From an uncultured bacterium (GTDB lineage: Bacteria; Verrucomicrobiota; Kiritimatiellia; CAIKKV01; CAIJXV01): a stretch of DNA of 64,000 bases. The stretch covers positions 1 through 64,000 of the forward strand of contig CAIJXV010000058.1 of the NCBI GenBank assembly GCA_903824675.1. Reading direction: 5' to 3'. The notes below the pieces were generated by a model. That model had not been told where the DNA came from. It worked only from the letters and a program-made list of their open reading frames with translations, and ran no database searches. Positions 39,790 to 48,341 of this stretch are shown here, one piece after another (within the stretch, counting starts at the first letter, position 1; the number at the start of each line of letters is the position of its first letter). The translations under genes and the position numbers were made by a program.

Positions 39790-42726
39790 ATGAAATCGAA
39801 AACGATAACTGCGCGGGCTATTTCCCTGGGCTTGCTGGTCTCCGGGTTGTTTGCCTTCCTGTCGGTCTATTTCGGCAATCGCCATGGGTTGTACCTGACG
39901 GCCACCCAGATGGCGGTGCTGCCTTATATCTTTCTGTTCTTCACGGTCTTGCTGCTGAATCCGATCTGCTCCCTGATCCGGTTCTTGCGCCCGTTTACCG
40001 TGACGGAAATATTAGTGGTATTTTGCATGGGCACGGTCTCGGCCGGGATCAGCTCGTTCGGGTTGACCTCTCAATTGGTGCCGATCACCGGCAATTTATT
40101 CAATCGCCATTGGAACACCGAACAATCGGGGTGGGACCGGTTGGTGGTGCCCTTCATGAACGAGCAGTTTTTTGTTTCGGAACCGGGTATCCAGAATGCC
40201 GCGCTGCGGTATCACTCGGCGTCAGAGGACTTGCGGCTGATTCGGCACCGAATGGAGCTGTCGGAACAGTGGCTGGCGGCCCGGGAACATGTCGGCGCGG
40301 CCGAAACGGATCTGGCCGCGGCACGCGAGGGGACGGCGGGTCAGCGGCAGATCAAAATCAATCGGGCCGAAGGGCGGTTGCGGGCGGCGCGGGAGGCTCT
40401 TGAGAACCAGGGCAAGCTGTGCCGGGAGGCGGGATTGCCCGCGGATCCGGGTGACGCGCTCAAAGCCGATCGGGAAAGTCTGCCCGGACTCGAGGCCACG
40501 ATTGCGGTCCGCAAGACCGAATTGCAGGTCCTCAGCGAAAAAGCTTTTGAAAAAGTCGAACTTTACCGACAGGGCCTACCTTCGAATATCCGGGCCTTCC
40601 CGGGAATCTTTCCGTCGCCGGCCGATACGCAGGTGACCTACGCGGGACGGTTGACCCGATTGTGGTATGGGCGGTCGGCGTTGATCGAGTTGCGGAGTGC
40701 CTATGAATGGCTGGGGACGCCGGGACAAACGGCCATGGCGGGCGGCGCCTTCACGGAAGCGGCTCGAAACCTGGCACCGATCACCGCCCGGATGTCCATG
40801 GTTGTCGCCGACCGGACCGATGTCGAGGCCGAGGTTGAAAAATCGATCCGGGAACAGGAAGCGGCTCGGACTGAAATTGAACGCCTGTCGGCCTTGAGCC
40901 GATCCGCGACACCCAATGAACGGCGCGCACTGGAACGGCGGATGGTTCGCCTGGATAGCCGCCTATCCCGGATGGATCGAGACCTGGTCGATCTCAAGGC
41001 CCGGCGCGATGCCCTGGTGACCGAAGTGTCGATTTTGGAGTCCATCGCAACGTTGGAACAGGACACCACCCGCTGGGTGGAGCAGGCGAAAGCCGTGACG
41101 ATTCCGGGCGGACTGCGCACCGATGTGGGCGATGCGATCCGGCGTTTGGCGACGATGGACACCACGCTGGGCGGGTTCCTGGTGGGATATGTTCCGTGGA
41201 AGGTCTGGATCCGGCCCCTGATGTTTTGGGGATTGTTGATCGGATTCACCTATCTGGTTCTGCTGACCTTCAATATTCTGATTTTCAGGCAGTGGGCGCA
41301 CAACGAGAAACTGATTTACCCGCTGGCTGAATTACCGGAATACCTGTCCGGCAGCGAAGAAACCACGGATGGACGGGTGCCGGGGATTTTCAAGAGCGGC
41401 TTCTTCTGGGTCGGTGCGGCCATTTCGGGTGGAGCCCTCGGCTGGAATCTGCTGTGCGCATCGGGTTTGGTCCAGGGATTAAAACCCCTGGTGTTGAATA
41501 ATTTGTGGCGTGACTACATCATTAACACACCCCTGCATGGATTGCTGCCGGTCACCCGGTCGCTGGTGTTCTTTACGATGATCGGGTTCGCCTTCCTGAT
41601 TCCGCAGAAAGTTTCGTTCTCCCTCTGGTTTTTTACCGTTCTCTACATGGTTCAATTATTGATCCTGGTGGGGTTGGGCCATGGCACGACCGAGGATTCC
41701 TTCCCCATGGAATGGTGGTACACGTTGAATTTCAGGACGGCGGAAGGGGCGGGGGCCCTGATGGTATTCTCGGCCGTGGTCCTGTACCGCTGCCGGCGCT
41801 ACATCCTGTCGGCGTTTTCAGCCAAGGCCGTCTGCCATCTCGAGCGCGATGAGCAACTCGAATTGCGGATCTCCTCGGCCCTGTTCCTGCTGGGATCACT
41901 GGGGGTGATCCTGATGCTCTGGAAGGGTTTTGGCGCCAATTTATATTTTACGGTGTTCACGTTCATCGTCATCCTGATGATTACGATCGGGCTGGTCCGG
42001 GCGGTGGCGGAGGGCGGCATCCTGGGGTTCCAGGCGTGGGTCAGCCCCTTCCATTTTATCCGGACCTTTTTCGGCATGGACAAGGCCTGGACGACACCGG
42101 CGTTGTTTGCCCCGCTCATGGTTTATTATTCGGTGTTGTTCCTGGACATCAAGGCCTTCATTGCGCCGGCGATGGCGAATGCGATCAAGATTCGCGATGA
42201 TTTGCGTTTGGGCCGGGGCCTGTTCCACCTGTCGATTGCCGGGGCGATTCTGGTTGCCGTGGTGGTGGCGGTGGGCGCCGAGATCATGTTCAGCTATGGG
42301 ATGGGCGGGGACAAGATGAACGGCTGGTTCCACGGGAGTTTGCCCAAGGGGCTCTTCGACCAGATCGCCACGATGAGTAAAAATCCGCCCACGGCCTCCC
42401 CGACGGACACGGGATGGTTTGTTTTTGGCGCGACGGCCATGGCCATTCTGCTCTACCTGCGTCAGTTCCTTTTCTGGTTGCCGCATCCGATCGGGTTTAT
42501 CATGCTGGTCAATCCGATCATGCTCGCGTACTGGTTCTCGATCCTGATCGGCTGGCTGGCCAAGACGCTGGTAACGCGCTATGGGAATCAGGATTCGTAC
42601 CGCAAGGCCCGGTTCCTTTTCGTCGGTCTGATTTTCGGCGAATTGATCCTGGTGGCGATCAATATGCTCCTCTCCTATGAGACGGGCGTGCGAAGCGTCA
42701 TCGATTACAATTACAACTGGAAATAA
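39790..42726 (+). CDS. DUF6785-like multispanning membrane protein with long coiled-coil insertion (978 aa)
   Basis: TM helices at both ends; central charged region (about residues 140-450) with heptad-like content; WWYTLNFRTAEGAGALMVFSAVVLYRCRRYIL. Confidence 0.65.
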   Translation: MKSKTITARAISLGLLVSGLFAFLSVYFGNRHGLYLTATQMAVLPYIFLFFTVLLLNPICSLIRFLRPFTVTEILVVFCMGTVSAGISSFGLTSQLVPITGNLFNRHWNTEQSGWDRLVVPFMNEQFFVSEPGIQNAALRYHSASEDLRLIRHRMELSEQWLAAREHVGAAETDLAAAREGTAGQRQIKINRAEGRLRAAREALENQGKLCREAGLPADPGDALKADRESLPGLEATIAVRKTELQVLSEKAFEKVELYRQGLPSNIRAFPGIFPSPADTQVTYAGRLTRLWYGRSALIELRSAYEWLGTPGQTAMAGGAFTEAARNLAPITARMSMVVADRTDVEAEVEKSIREQEAARTEIERLSALSRSATPNERRALERRMVRLDSRLSRMDRDLVDLKARRDALVTEVSILESIATLEQDTTRWVEQAKAVTIPGGLRTDVGDAIRRLATMDTTLGGFLVGYVPWKVWIRPLMFWGLLIGFTYLVLLTFNILIFRQWAHNEKLIYPLAELPEYLSGSEETTDGRVPGIFKSGFFWVGAAISGGALGWNLLCASGLVQGLKPLVLNNLWRDYIINTPLHGLLPVTRSLVFFTMIGFAFLIPQKVSFSLWFFTVLYMVQLLILVGLGHGTTEDSFPMEWWYTLNFRTAEGAGALMVFSAVVLYRCRRYILSAFSAKAVCHLERDEQLELRISSALFLLGSLGVILMLWKGFGANLYFTVFTFIVILMITIGLVRAVAEGGILGFQAWVSPFHFIRTFFGMDKAWTTPALFAPLMVYYSVLFLDIKAFIAPAMANAIKIRDDLRLGRGLFHLSIAGAILVAVVVAVGAEIMFSYGMGGDKMNGWFHGSLPKGLFDQIATMSKNPPTASPTDTGWFVFGATAMAILLYLRQFLFWLPHPIGFIMLVNPIMLAYWFSILIGWLAKTLVTRYGNQDSYRKARFLFVGLIFGELILVAINMLLSYETGVRSVIDYNYNWK

Positions 42727-42731
42727 TAAGC

Positions 42732-43403
42732 ATGGATAAGGCCCCCCAGCAGATGGACGAGATTCCCAACCAGCGCGAAGTGGCCTGGCCGATCGCTTTT
42801 TCGGTGGCTTGGGGCAGTTTACGCCGGCGTTTCATGCGGGCCATGATCACCATGGCGGGGGTCATTCTGGCGATCGCCTTCCTGACCTATATGCTGATTA
42901 CGGACAATGTCAACCAGGCTCTGTTGGGTTTGCGCAGTGATGCGGTGAATATTCTGCTCCAAAAGGCCGGGGTGGATATCCTGGCGGCGGGGGCGACAGA
43001 CCAGATGATGTTGATGTTGATCGGCCTCTCGTTAATCACCTGTCTGGTGGGGATCATCAATGCGATGCTGATGGCGGTCACCGAGCGGATCAAGGAGATC
43101 GGGACGTTGAAGTGCCTGGGGGCGCTCGATTCCTTCATCGTTAAAACCTATTTCATCGAGGCCTCCTTGCAGGGGATCATCGGGACGGCGATGGGGATGG
43201 CCATCGGCTTTCTGATCGCGATCCTGATTGCCCTGTCGTATTATCACCAGTATGTCTTTCCGAATCTGCCCATGGGACGGATCGTGGGATCCTTGTCGAT
43301 CTCCCTGACGGTGGGCAGTCTGATTTCCATTGCGGCCGCCATTTTGCCGGCCTATTGGGCCGCACAAAAGGCGCCAGTGGACGCCATGAGGGTTGAAGAA
43401 TGA
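42732..43403 (+). CDS. Minimal FtsX-family ABC permease (223 aa)
   Basis: SLITCLVGIINAMLMAVTERIKEIGTLKCLGALDSFIVKTYFIEASLQGIIGTAMGM; LPAYWAAQKAPVDAMRVEE terminus. Confidence 0.9.
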   Translation: MDKAPQQMDEIPNQREVAWPIAFSVAWGSLRRRFMRAMITMAGVILAIAFLTYMLITDNVNQALLGLRSDAVNILLQKAGVDILAAGATDQMMLMLIGLSLITCLVGIINAMLMAVTERIKEIGTLKCLGALDSFIVKTYFIEASLQGIIGTAMGMAIGFLIAILIALSYYHQYVFPNLPMGRIVGSLSISLTVGSLISIAAAILPAYWAAQKAPVDAMRVEE

Positions 43404-44140
43404 CCGATATACCGATTATCCGCACGGTCAACGTGAAGAAAATTTACCGCATGGGGACCCATGAAGTCCATGCCCTGCGGGGGATTACCCTGGACATCAA
43501 GGCCGGGGAATATGTGTCGATCATGGGGCCGTCGGGCTCCGGCAAATCCACCTTCTTCAATATGGTCGGGGTGCTGGATATGCCCAGCGAAGGGGAAGTC
43601 TTCATGCGGGGCCATCCGGTCTCAAAACTCTCGCCGAGTCAACTGGCCTGGGTGCGCTGTCATAATATCGGTTATATTTTCCAGTCCTTCAACTTGATCC
43701 CCACCATGACCGCCCTGCAAAACGTGTCGATTGCCCGGATTTTTGCCGGCTCGAGCCCCGCCCAGGCGCGCGACGAGGCGGCCAAGGTCCTCGACCAGGT
43801 GGGCTTGGGCAACCGGATTCACCATGTGCCGGGCCAGTTGTCCGGCGGTCAACAGCAACGGGTGGCGATTGCCCGGGCCTTGGTCAATCAGCCCGCGATC
43901 ATCCTCGCCGACGAACCGACGGGTAACCTGGATCTTCGAACCGGCGAAGAGATCATCAATCTCCTGTCGAAAATGAAATCCACGATGGGCATCACCATCA
44001 TTACGGCCACGCACGATATGAAGATGCTCTCCGCCTCCGATACCGTGGTTCGAATCAAGGACGGGGCGGTCGAAAGCGTGCAAAGCCGGGATGAAATCCA
44101 GATCAGTGTGGGGACCATCGACGGCAAGACCCTGGCATGA
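43400..44140 (+). CDS. ABC transporter ATP-binding protein (MacB/LolD-like)
   Basis: [35 protein letters not shown]; 4-bp overlap with the preceding gene. Confidence 0.95.
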   Translation: MTDIPIIRTVNVKKIYRMGTHEVHALRGITLDIKAGEYVSIMGPSGSGKSTFFNMVGVLDMPSEGEVFMRGHPVSKLSPSQLAWVRCHNIGYIFQSFNLIPTMTALQNVSIARIFAGSSPAQARDEAAKVLDQVGLGNRIHHVPGQLSGGQQQRVAIARALVNQPAIILADEPTGNLDLRTGEEIINLLSKMKSTMGITIITATHDMKMLSASDTVVRIKDGAVESVQSRDEIQISVGTIDGKTLA

Positions 44141-45036
44141 GTTCAGAGCTCTCCCAACCCAGTCCAGCCGAACACCGTTTCGCCTGGGACGGGTTCGAAT
44201 TTGTCGTCCCCGCCGATTGGAATCTATCCTTTTACGATTTCTCCAACTCCGCTTCCCGTGTCGTTCGCCTCGAGGATGATGTCGGGATCCGGCTCCAAAT
44301 GGAATGGTGCCGCCCCCAGGCCGCGGTCGGGTTGGATCGGATCCAGTCCCGTTTCAAGGAACTGGGGGGCCAGGTGGAGACGATGGCCGAGTCGCAGTCG
44401 GCGGTGGAGGGATTGCCGGCGGGATGGACCGGCCTGATTTACGTGATGCCCGACAAGCGCCGTCTGGCGGTGGCTTTTTGGCTGGCGCCGGCCGGTCGGT
44501 TCTTTGTCTTTTTTCGCCTGCACTTCGATGGGGAAGGCAGTCGACAGGCCGGACAGGTCTTGCGTCGACTGGCCACCAGTTTCCGGCTCCAAACGGAACC
44601 CGCGATCGCCTGGCGGTGTTATGACCTTGATCTTGAATTGCCCGCCGATTTCCGCCTGGCGGAGACGGCCTTTCAGGCCGGTCGTAAATACATGCTCTTC
44701 GACTGGCATTTGCGGCGATTTTTCTTCTGGCAGTTTTCCCTGGCCGACCACGTGCTCGCCCGGAAACCCGATCTGGTGGACTGGGCTGCCGATTTCCTCA
44801 ACCATTGCAAATTTATCCGGGGGCCCCGTTTTTTCAAGGAAGGCGGACGCCTTCAAAACCAGCGTCGGGCGCAGTATCCCCTCGGCCATTATGACGAAAT
44901 CGGCCGGTTGTGTTTTCAGTGGTGGACCCGGGTCTGGCATGATCCGGATGAAAACTGGATTCGGTTGATGGTTTTTAATTACCGGCGGCCGTCTGATCTG
45001 GACCGGTTGCCGTCCTCCGTACGCGGCGGAGCATAG
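44137..45036 (+). CDS. Hypothetical protein (299 aa), last gene of the transport operon
   Basis: 4-bp ATGA overlap with the ABC ATPase. FAWDGFEFVVPADWNLSFYDFSNSASRVVRLEDD; family not recognised. Confidence 0.75.
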   Translation: MSSELSQPSPAEHRFAWDGFEFVVPADWNLSFYDFSNSASRVVRLEDDVGIRLQMEWCRPQAAVGLDRIQSRFKELGGQVETMAESQSAVEGLPAGWTGLIYVMPDKRRLAVAFWLAPAGRFFVFFRLHFDGEGSRQAGQVLRRLATSFRLQTEPAIAWRCYDLDLELPADFRLAETAFQAGRKYMLFDWHLRRFFFWQFSLADHVLARKPDLVDWAADFLNHCKFIRGPRFFKEGGRLQNQRRAQYPLGHYDEIGRLCFQWWTRVWHDPDENWIRLMVFNYRRPSDLDRLPSSVRGGA

Positions 45037-45073
45037 GTGGCCGTCCGGGTTGGAATGAACCGGTCCTCCCGGT

Positions 45074-45712
45074 TCAGGTCAAAAACGGATTGGTGCGAAA
45101 TTCCTCTTCCAGGGTACTGGAATCGCCGTGGCCGGGATGGATCAGGGTGGCGCCGGGCAGGCGGGCGAGTTGCTTGAGGGATTGGGTCAGGATGGCGCCG
45201 TTGCCGCCGGGTAGATCGGTGCGGCCAACCGTTCCGGCAAAGAGCGTATCGCCCGTGAAGAGGCGTCCAAGATCCGGGAAATAATAGCAGACTCCCCCGG
45301 GCGAATGGCCGGGAGTGGCGATGATCTCGAAAGAGAGGCCGGCCGCCGATGGGGGAGTAAACGGGGGCTTGAGGCGGTGGAGTGAGTCGGGAACGCCGGA
45401 TAGCGCGGGATAGTAGGGAAGCAGGGCATTGGCTTGAGTAAAAGCCCAATCGGCATCTGCGGTATGCATCTGCACTTCGGCCGGGTGGCGGGCGAGAAGG
45501 GCTTCCAAGGCTCCCAGATGATCGGCGTGTCCGTGAGTCAGCAGGTACAGGGCAGGGGTCAGGTCAAGGCGTTTCAATTGCGCCAGAATTTTATCGGCAT
45601 CACCGCCCGGGTCGATGACCAGGGCTTGGCGTTGGGTTCCAGCGACCAGCCAGCAGTTGACGGCAAAGGGGCCGACCACGAGCGGGGGAATCAGGGCGGG
45701 TTTCACATTCAC
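45074..45712 (-). CDS. MBL-fold metallo-hydrolase (glyoxalase II-like)
   Basis: LLTHGHADHLGALEALL (HxHxDH), ATPGHSPGGVCYYF, LFTGDTLFAGTVGRTDLPGG, IHPGHGDSSTLEEE. Confidence 0.95.
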   Translation of the reverse strand: MNVKPALIPPLVVGPFAVNCWLVAGTQRQALVIDPGGDADKILAQLKRLDLTPALYLLTHGHADHLGALEALLARHPAEVQMHTADADWAFTQANALLPYYPALSGVPDSLHRLKPPFTPPSAAGLSFEIIATPGHSPGGVCYYFPDLGRLFTGDTLFAGTVGRTDLPGGNGAILTQSLKQLARLPGATLIHPGHGDSSTLEEEFRTNPFLT

Positions 45713-47001
45713 GGCGAGGGTGCGGTCAGGGAGGCGATGGAGGTTTCGGTTTCGGAACGATCCGCCAGATTTTTAATGCGCACCGTGCCGCGGGCGACAT
45801 CATCCGGTCCAATGTAAATAGCGCGGGCCACGCCTCCCTTGCCGGAGCGGGCAAAAAAGTTTTTTGGCTTTTCAGCATGCAGGCCCAGGTCCACCCGTTT
45901 GTCCTGGCGACGCAGGGCATGGGTGATGGCGATCGCGACGGAGCGCTGATCCTCGGTCATATAGCCAACGGCGAAATCGCGGGATTCGGCGGTGGCGGGC
46001 AGGAGTCCCCGGTCCGCCAGGAGTTCGGCGACGACGACATCGCCGAAACCCAGGCCGACGGCGGTTTCAGTGCGGCCGCCGATATCGCCGAGGAGGTTGT
46101 CATACCGTCCTCCGCCGAAGAGGGCGCGGAGTGTTTTCCCGGCATCGAAGCCTTCAAAGACAATCCCGGTATAGTAGCCCAGTCCGCGGATAACGGAGAT
46201 ATCGAAGCGGATGGCCTCGGCGCAGCCGAAAAGGGCCAGCAGGGCGAATAATTCGCGAAGGGCCTGGCTGGCCGGGGTGGGGCCCCCGAGCAGGGCTTCG
46301 GCTTCATCCAGCGTTTGGACTTGGAGGAGGCGGAAGGCCGCGTCGACGGCGTCGGGGGCCAGGCCGGAATCGCGCAGGAGGGTCCGCAGGGCGTCATCAT
46401 CGATCTTGCCCCGCTTGTCCAGTGCGAGGAAAGTGGCGGCGTGATGGTCCCGCTGCACACCGGTCTTTTCCAGCAGTTCAGCCAGCAGGGCGCGGTTGTT
46501 GATACGAACACAGACCGCGTCACCCAGCCCGAGCCGCCGGAGGGCGTCGAGGGCGGTGGCGATCACCTCCGCCTCGGCCAGGAGTGATTTTTCGCCGATG
46601 ATATCGAGGTTCCACTGGTAATGTTCGCGCTTGCGCCCACGGGACATCCGTTCATAGCGGAAACATTGGGCGATGGTGTACCATTTAAGCGGGAAGACCA
46701 ACTCGTTCTGGCGGGCCGCAACCATCCGTGCCAGGGAGGGAGTCATTTCCGCCCGGAGAGCCAGATCCCGGTCGCTCTTGTCTTTGAAGCAGTAAATCTG
46801 GTCGACGATTTCCTCTCCGCCCTTGCGCTTGAGGAGGTCGAGTGATTCGACGACGCAGGCATCATAAGCATCGAACCCGGCAGACCGGGCGGCATCCGCC
46901 CAGGCCTTGAAGATCGCCTGACGGACGGTCATGTCGGCCGGGTAGAAATCGCGCATGCCGCGCGGTGCGGTAAAGGTGGGTTCGGCGCTCATACGTTTCA
47001 A
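45709..47001 (-). CDS. hisS: Histidyl-tRNA synthetase
   Basis: APRGMRDFYPADM, QCFRYERMSRGRKREHYQWNLDIIG, GLGYYTGIVFE, GGGRYDNLL. Confidence 0.95.
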   Translation of the reverse strand: MKRMSAEPTFTAPRGMRDFYPADMTVRQAIFKAWADAARSAGFDAYDACVVESLDLLKRKGGEEIVDQIYCFKDKSDRDLALRAEMTPSLARMVAARQNELVFPLKWYTIAQCFRYERMSRGRKREHYQWNLDIIGEKSLLAEAEVIATALDALRRLGLGDAVCVRINNRALLAELLEKTGVQRDHHAATFLALDKRGKIDDDALRTLLRDSGLAPDAVDAAFRLLQVQTLDEAEALLGGPTPASQALRELFALLALFGCAEAIRFDISVIRGLGYYTGIVFEGFDAGKTLRALFGGGRYDNLLGDIGGRTETAVGLGFGDVVVAELLADRGLLPATAESRDFAVGYMTEDQRSVAIAITHALRRQDKRVDLGLHAEKPKNFFARSGKGGVARAIYIGPDDVARGTVRIKNLADRSETETSIASLTAPSP

Positions 47002-47294
47002 GCGGGCGGGGTTTGGGATTTCATCACGTCGAGTTTCATTTTCTTGCCGGCCTTGAACCGGACGATCCGGCGGGGCGGAATGTTCATGGGCACTTTGGGC
47101 CGACGCGGATTACGGCCGATCCGGGCTTTGCGGGTCTTGACTTCGAAGACTCCGAAATCCCGGAATTCGACGGTTTCGCCCTTGACCAGGCATTCGATGA
47201 TATAATCCAGAGTTTTCTGCAGGATGCCAAAAACATCCTGTTGGGTGAACCCGGTTTCGTCGGCAATGCGCATCACCAAGTCTCGTTTTGTCAT
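46998..47294 (-). CDS. HU/IHF-family DNA-binding protein
   Basis: TKRDLVMRIADETGFTQQDV...VEFRDFGVFEVKTRKARIGRNPRRPKVPMNIPPRRIVRFKAGKKMK. Confidence 0.95.
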   Translation of the reverse strand: MTKRDLVMRIADETGFTQQDVFGILQKTLDYIIECLVKGETVEFRDFGVFEVKTRKARIGRNPRRPKVPMNIPPRRIVRFKAGKKMKLDVMKSQTPPA

Positions 47295-47306
47295 GATCGC
47301 CTCAGG

Positions 47307-48341
47307 TTATGGGGTTTTTGTTATCGTCAGGCGGCGTCCGGCCGCGACGACAAAGGGTTGAATGGCCTGCATCAGATCGGAAAACTGGTCGTGGGTCAAC
47401 TGTTGCGGGCCGTCACTGCAGGCCTCTTCGGGGTGTTCGTGGACCTCGACGATGAGTCCATCCGCCCCGACCGCGATGGCGGCGCAGGAGAGGGCCTTGA
47501 TCAGGTCGTGACGGCCGGCGGCGTGACTGGGGTCAACGATGACCGGCAGATTGCACTCGAGTTTAGCCAGGGCGACGGCGCTGAGGTCCAGCGTGTTGCG
47601 GGTGGCTTTTTCAAAGGTGCGGATCCCCCGTTCGCAAAGGATCACATTGGGATTGCCGTTTTTGGCCAGATATTCCGCCGCCAAAAGCCACTCCTCAACC
47701 GTTGACGAAGATCCGCGCTTGAGCAAGACCGGCTTATGGGCGCTGGCGACGGCTTCGAGCAGGGAATAATTGAGGGCATTGCGCGCGCCGATCTGAAGAA
47801 TATCCACGGTGTCGGCCATGTGCGGCAGGTCGGTTTCACGGATGACTTCGGAGACGACCGGCAAACCGGTGGCTTCCCGGGCCTCCCGCAAAATATCGAG
47901 GGCCTCGTTGCCCAACCCCTGGAAATCGTAGGGCGAGGTGCGCGGTTTGAAGGCACCGCCGCGCAGGAAGGTGGCGCCCGCCTTGGCGACGGCGCGGGCG
48001 GTGGAGAGGGTTTGCTCCCGGCTTTCGACGGAACAGGGTCCCGCCATGACATGGAAAACCGGTCCGCCGATCTCGTGGGGCCCCACCCGGACCCGGGTGG
48101 TTTCCGCCGAGGCTTCGCGGCTGACCAGCTTGTACCGTTTTTGAATCGGGATGACCTTCTCAACCATCGGCAGGCCGGCCAGAATTTCGAGGCTCCGCTG
48201 GGTGGTTTCGTCACCCACGGCGGCAATGACCGTCCGCACGACCCCGCGGATGACATGCGGCTCATACCCGAGTTGGCGGACGTTGTCCTCGACGTGCCGA
48301 ATTTGATCATCCGAGGAATGGGGGGTCAGCACAATGATCAT
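47307..48341 (-). CDS. 3-deoxy-7-phosphoheptulonate synthase (DAHP synthase, AroF-type)
   Basis: [64 protein letters not shown]-terminal ferredoxin-like domain. Confidence 0.95.
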   Translation of the reverse strand: MIIVLTPHSSDDQIRHVEDNVRQLGYEPHVIRGVVRTVIAAVGDETTQRSLEILAGLPMVEKVIPIQKRYKLVSREASAETTRVRVGPHEIGGPVFHVMAGPCSVESREQTLSTARAVAKAGATFLRGGAFKPRTSPYDFQGLGNEALDILREAREATGLPVVSEVIRETDLPHMADTVDILQIGARNALNYSLLEAVASAHKPVLLKRGSSSTVEEWLLAAEYLAKNGNPNVILCERGIRTFEKATRNTLDLSAVALAKLECNLPVIVDPSHAAGRHDLIKALSCAAIAVGADGLIVEVHEHPEEACSDGPQQLTHDQFSDLMQAIQPFVVAAGRRLTITKTP

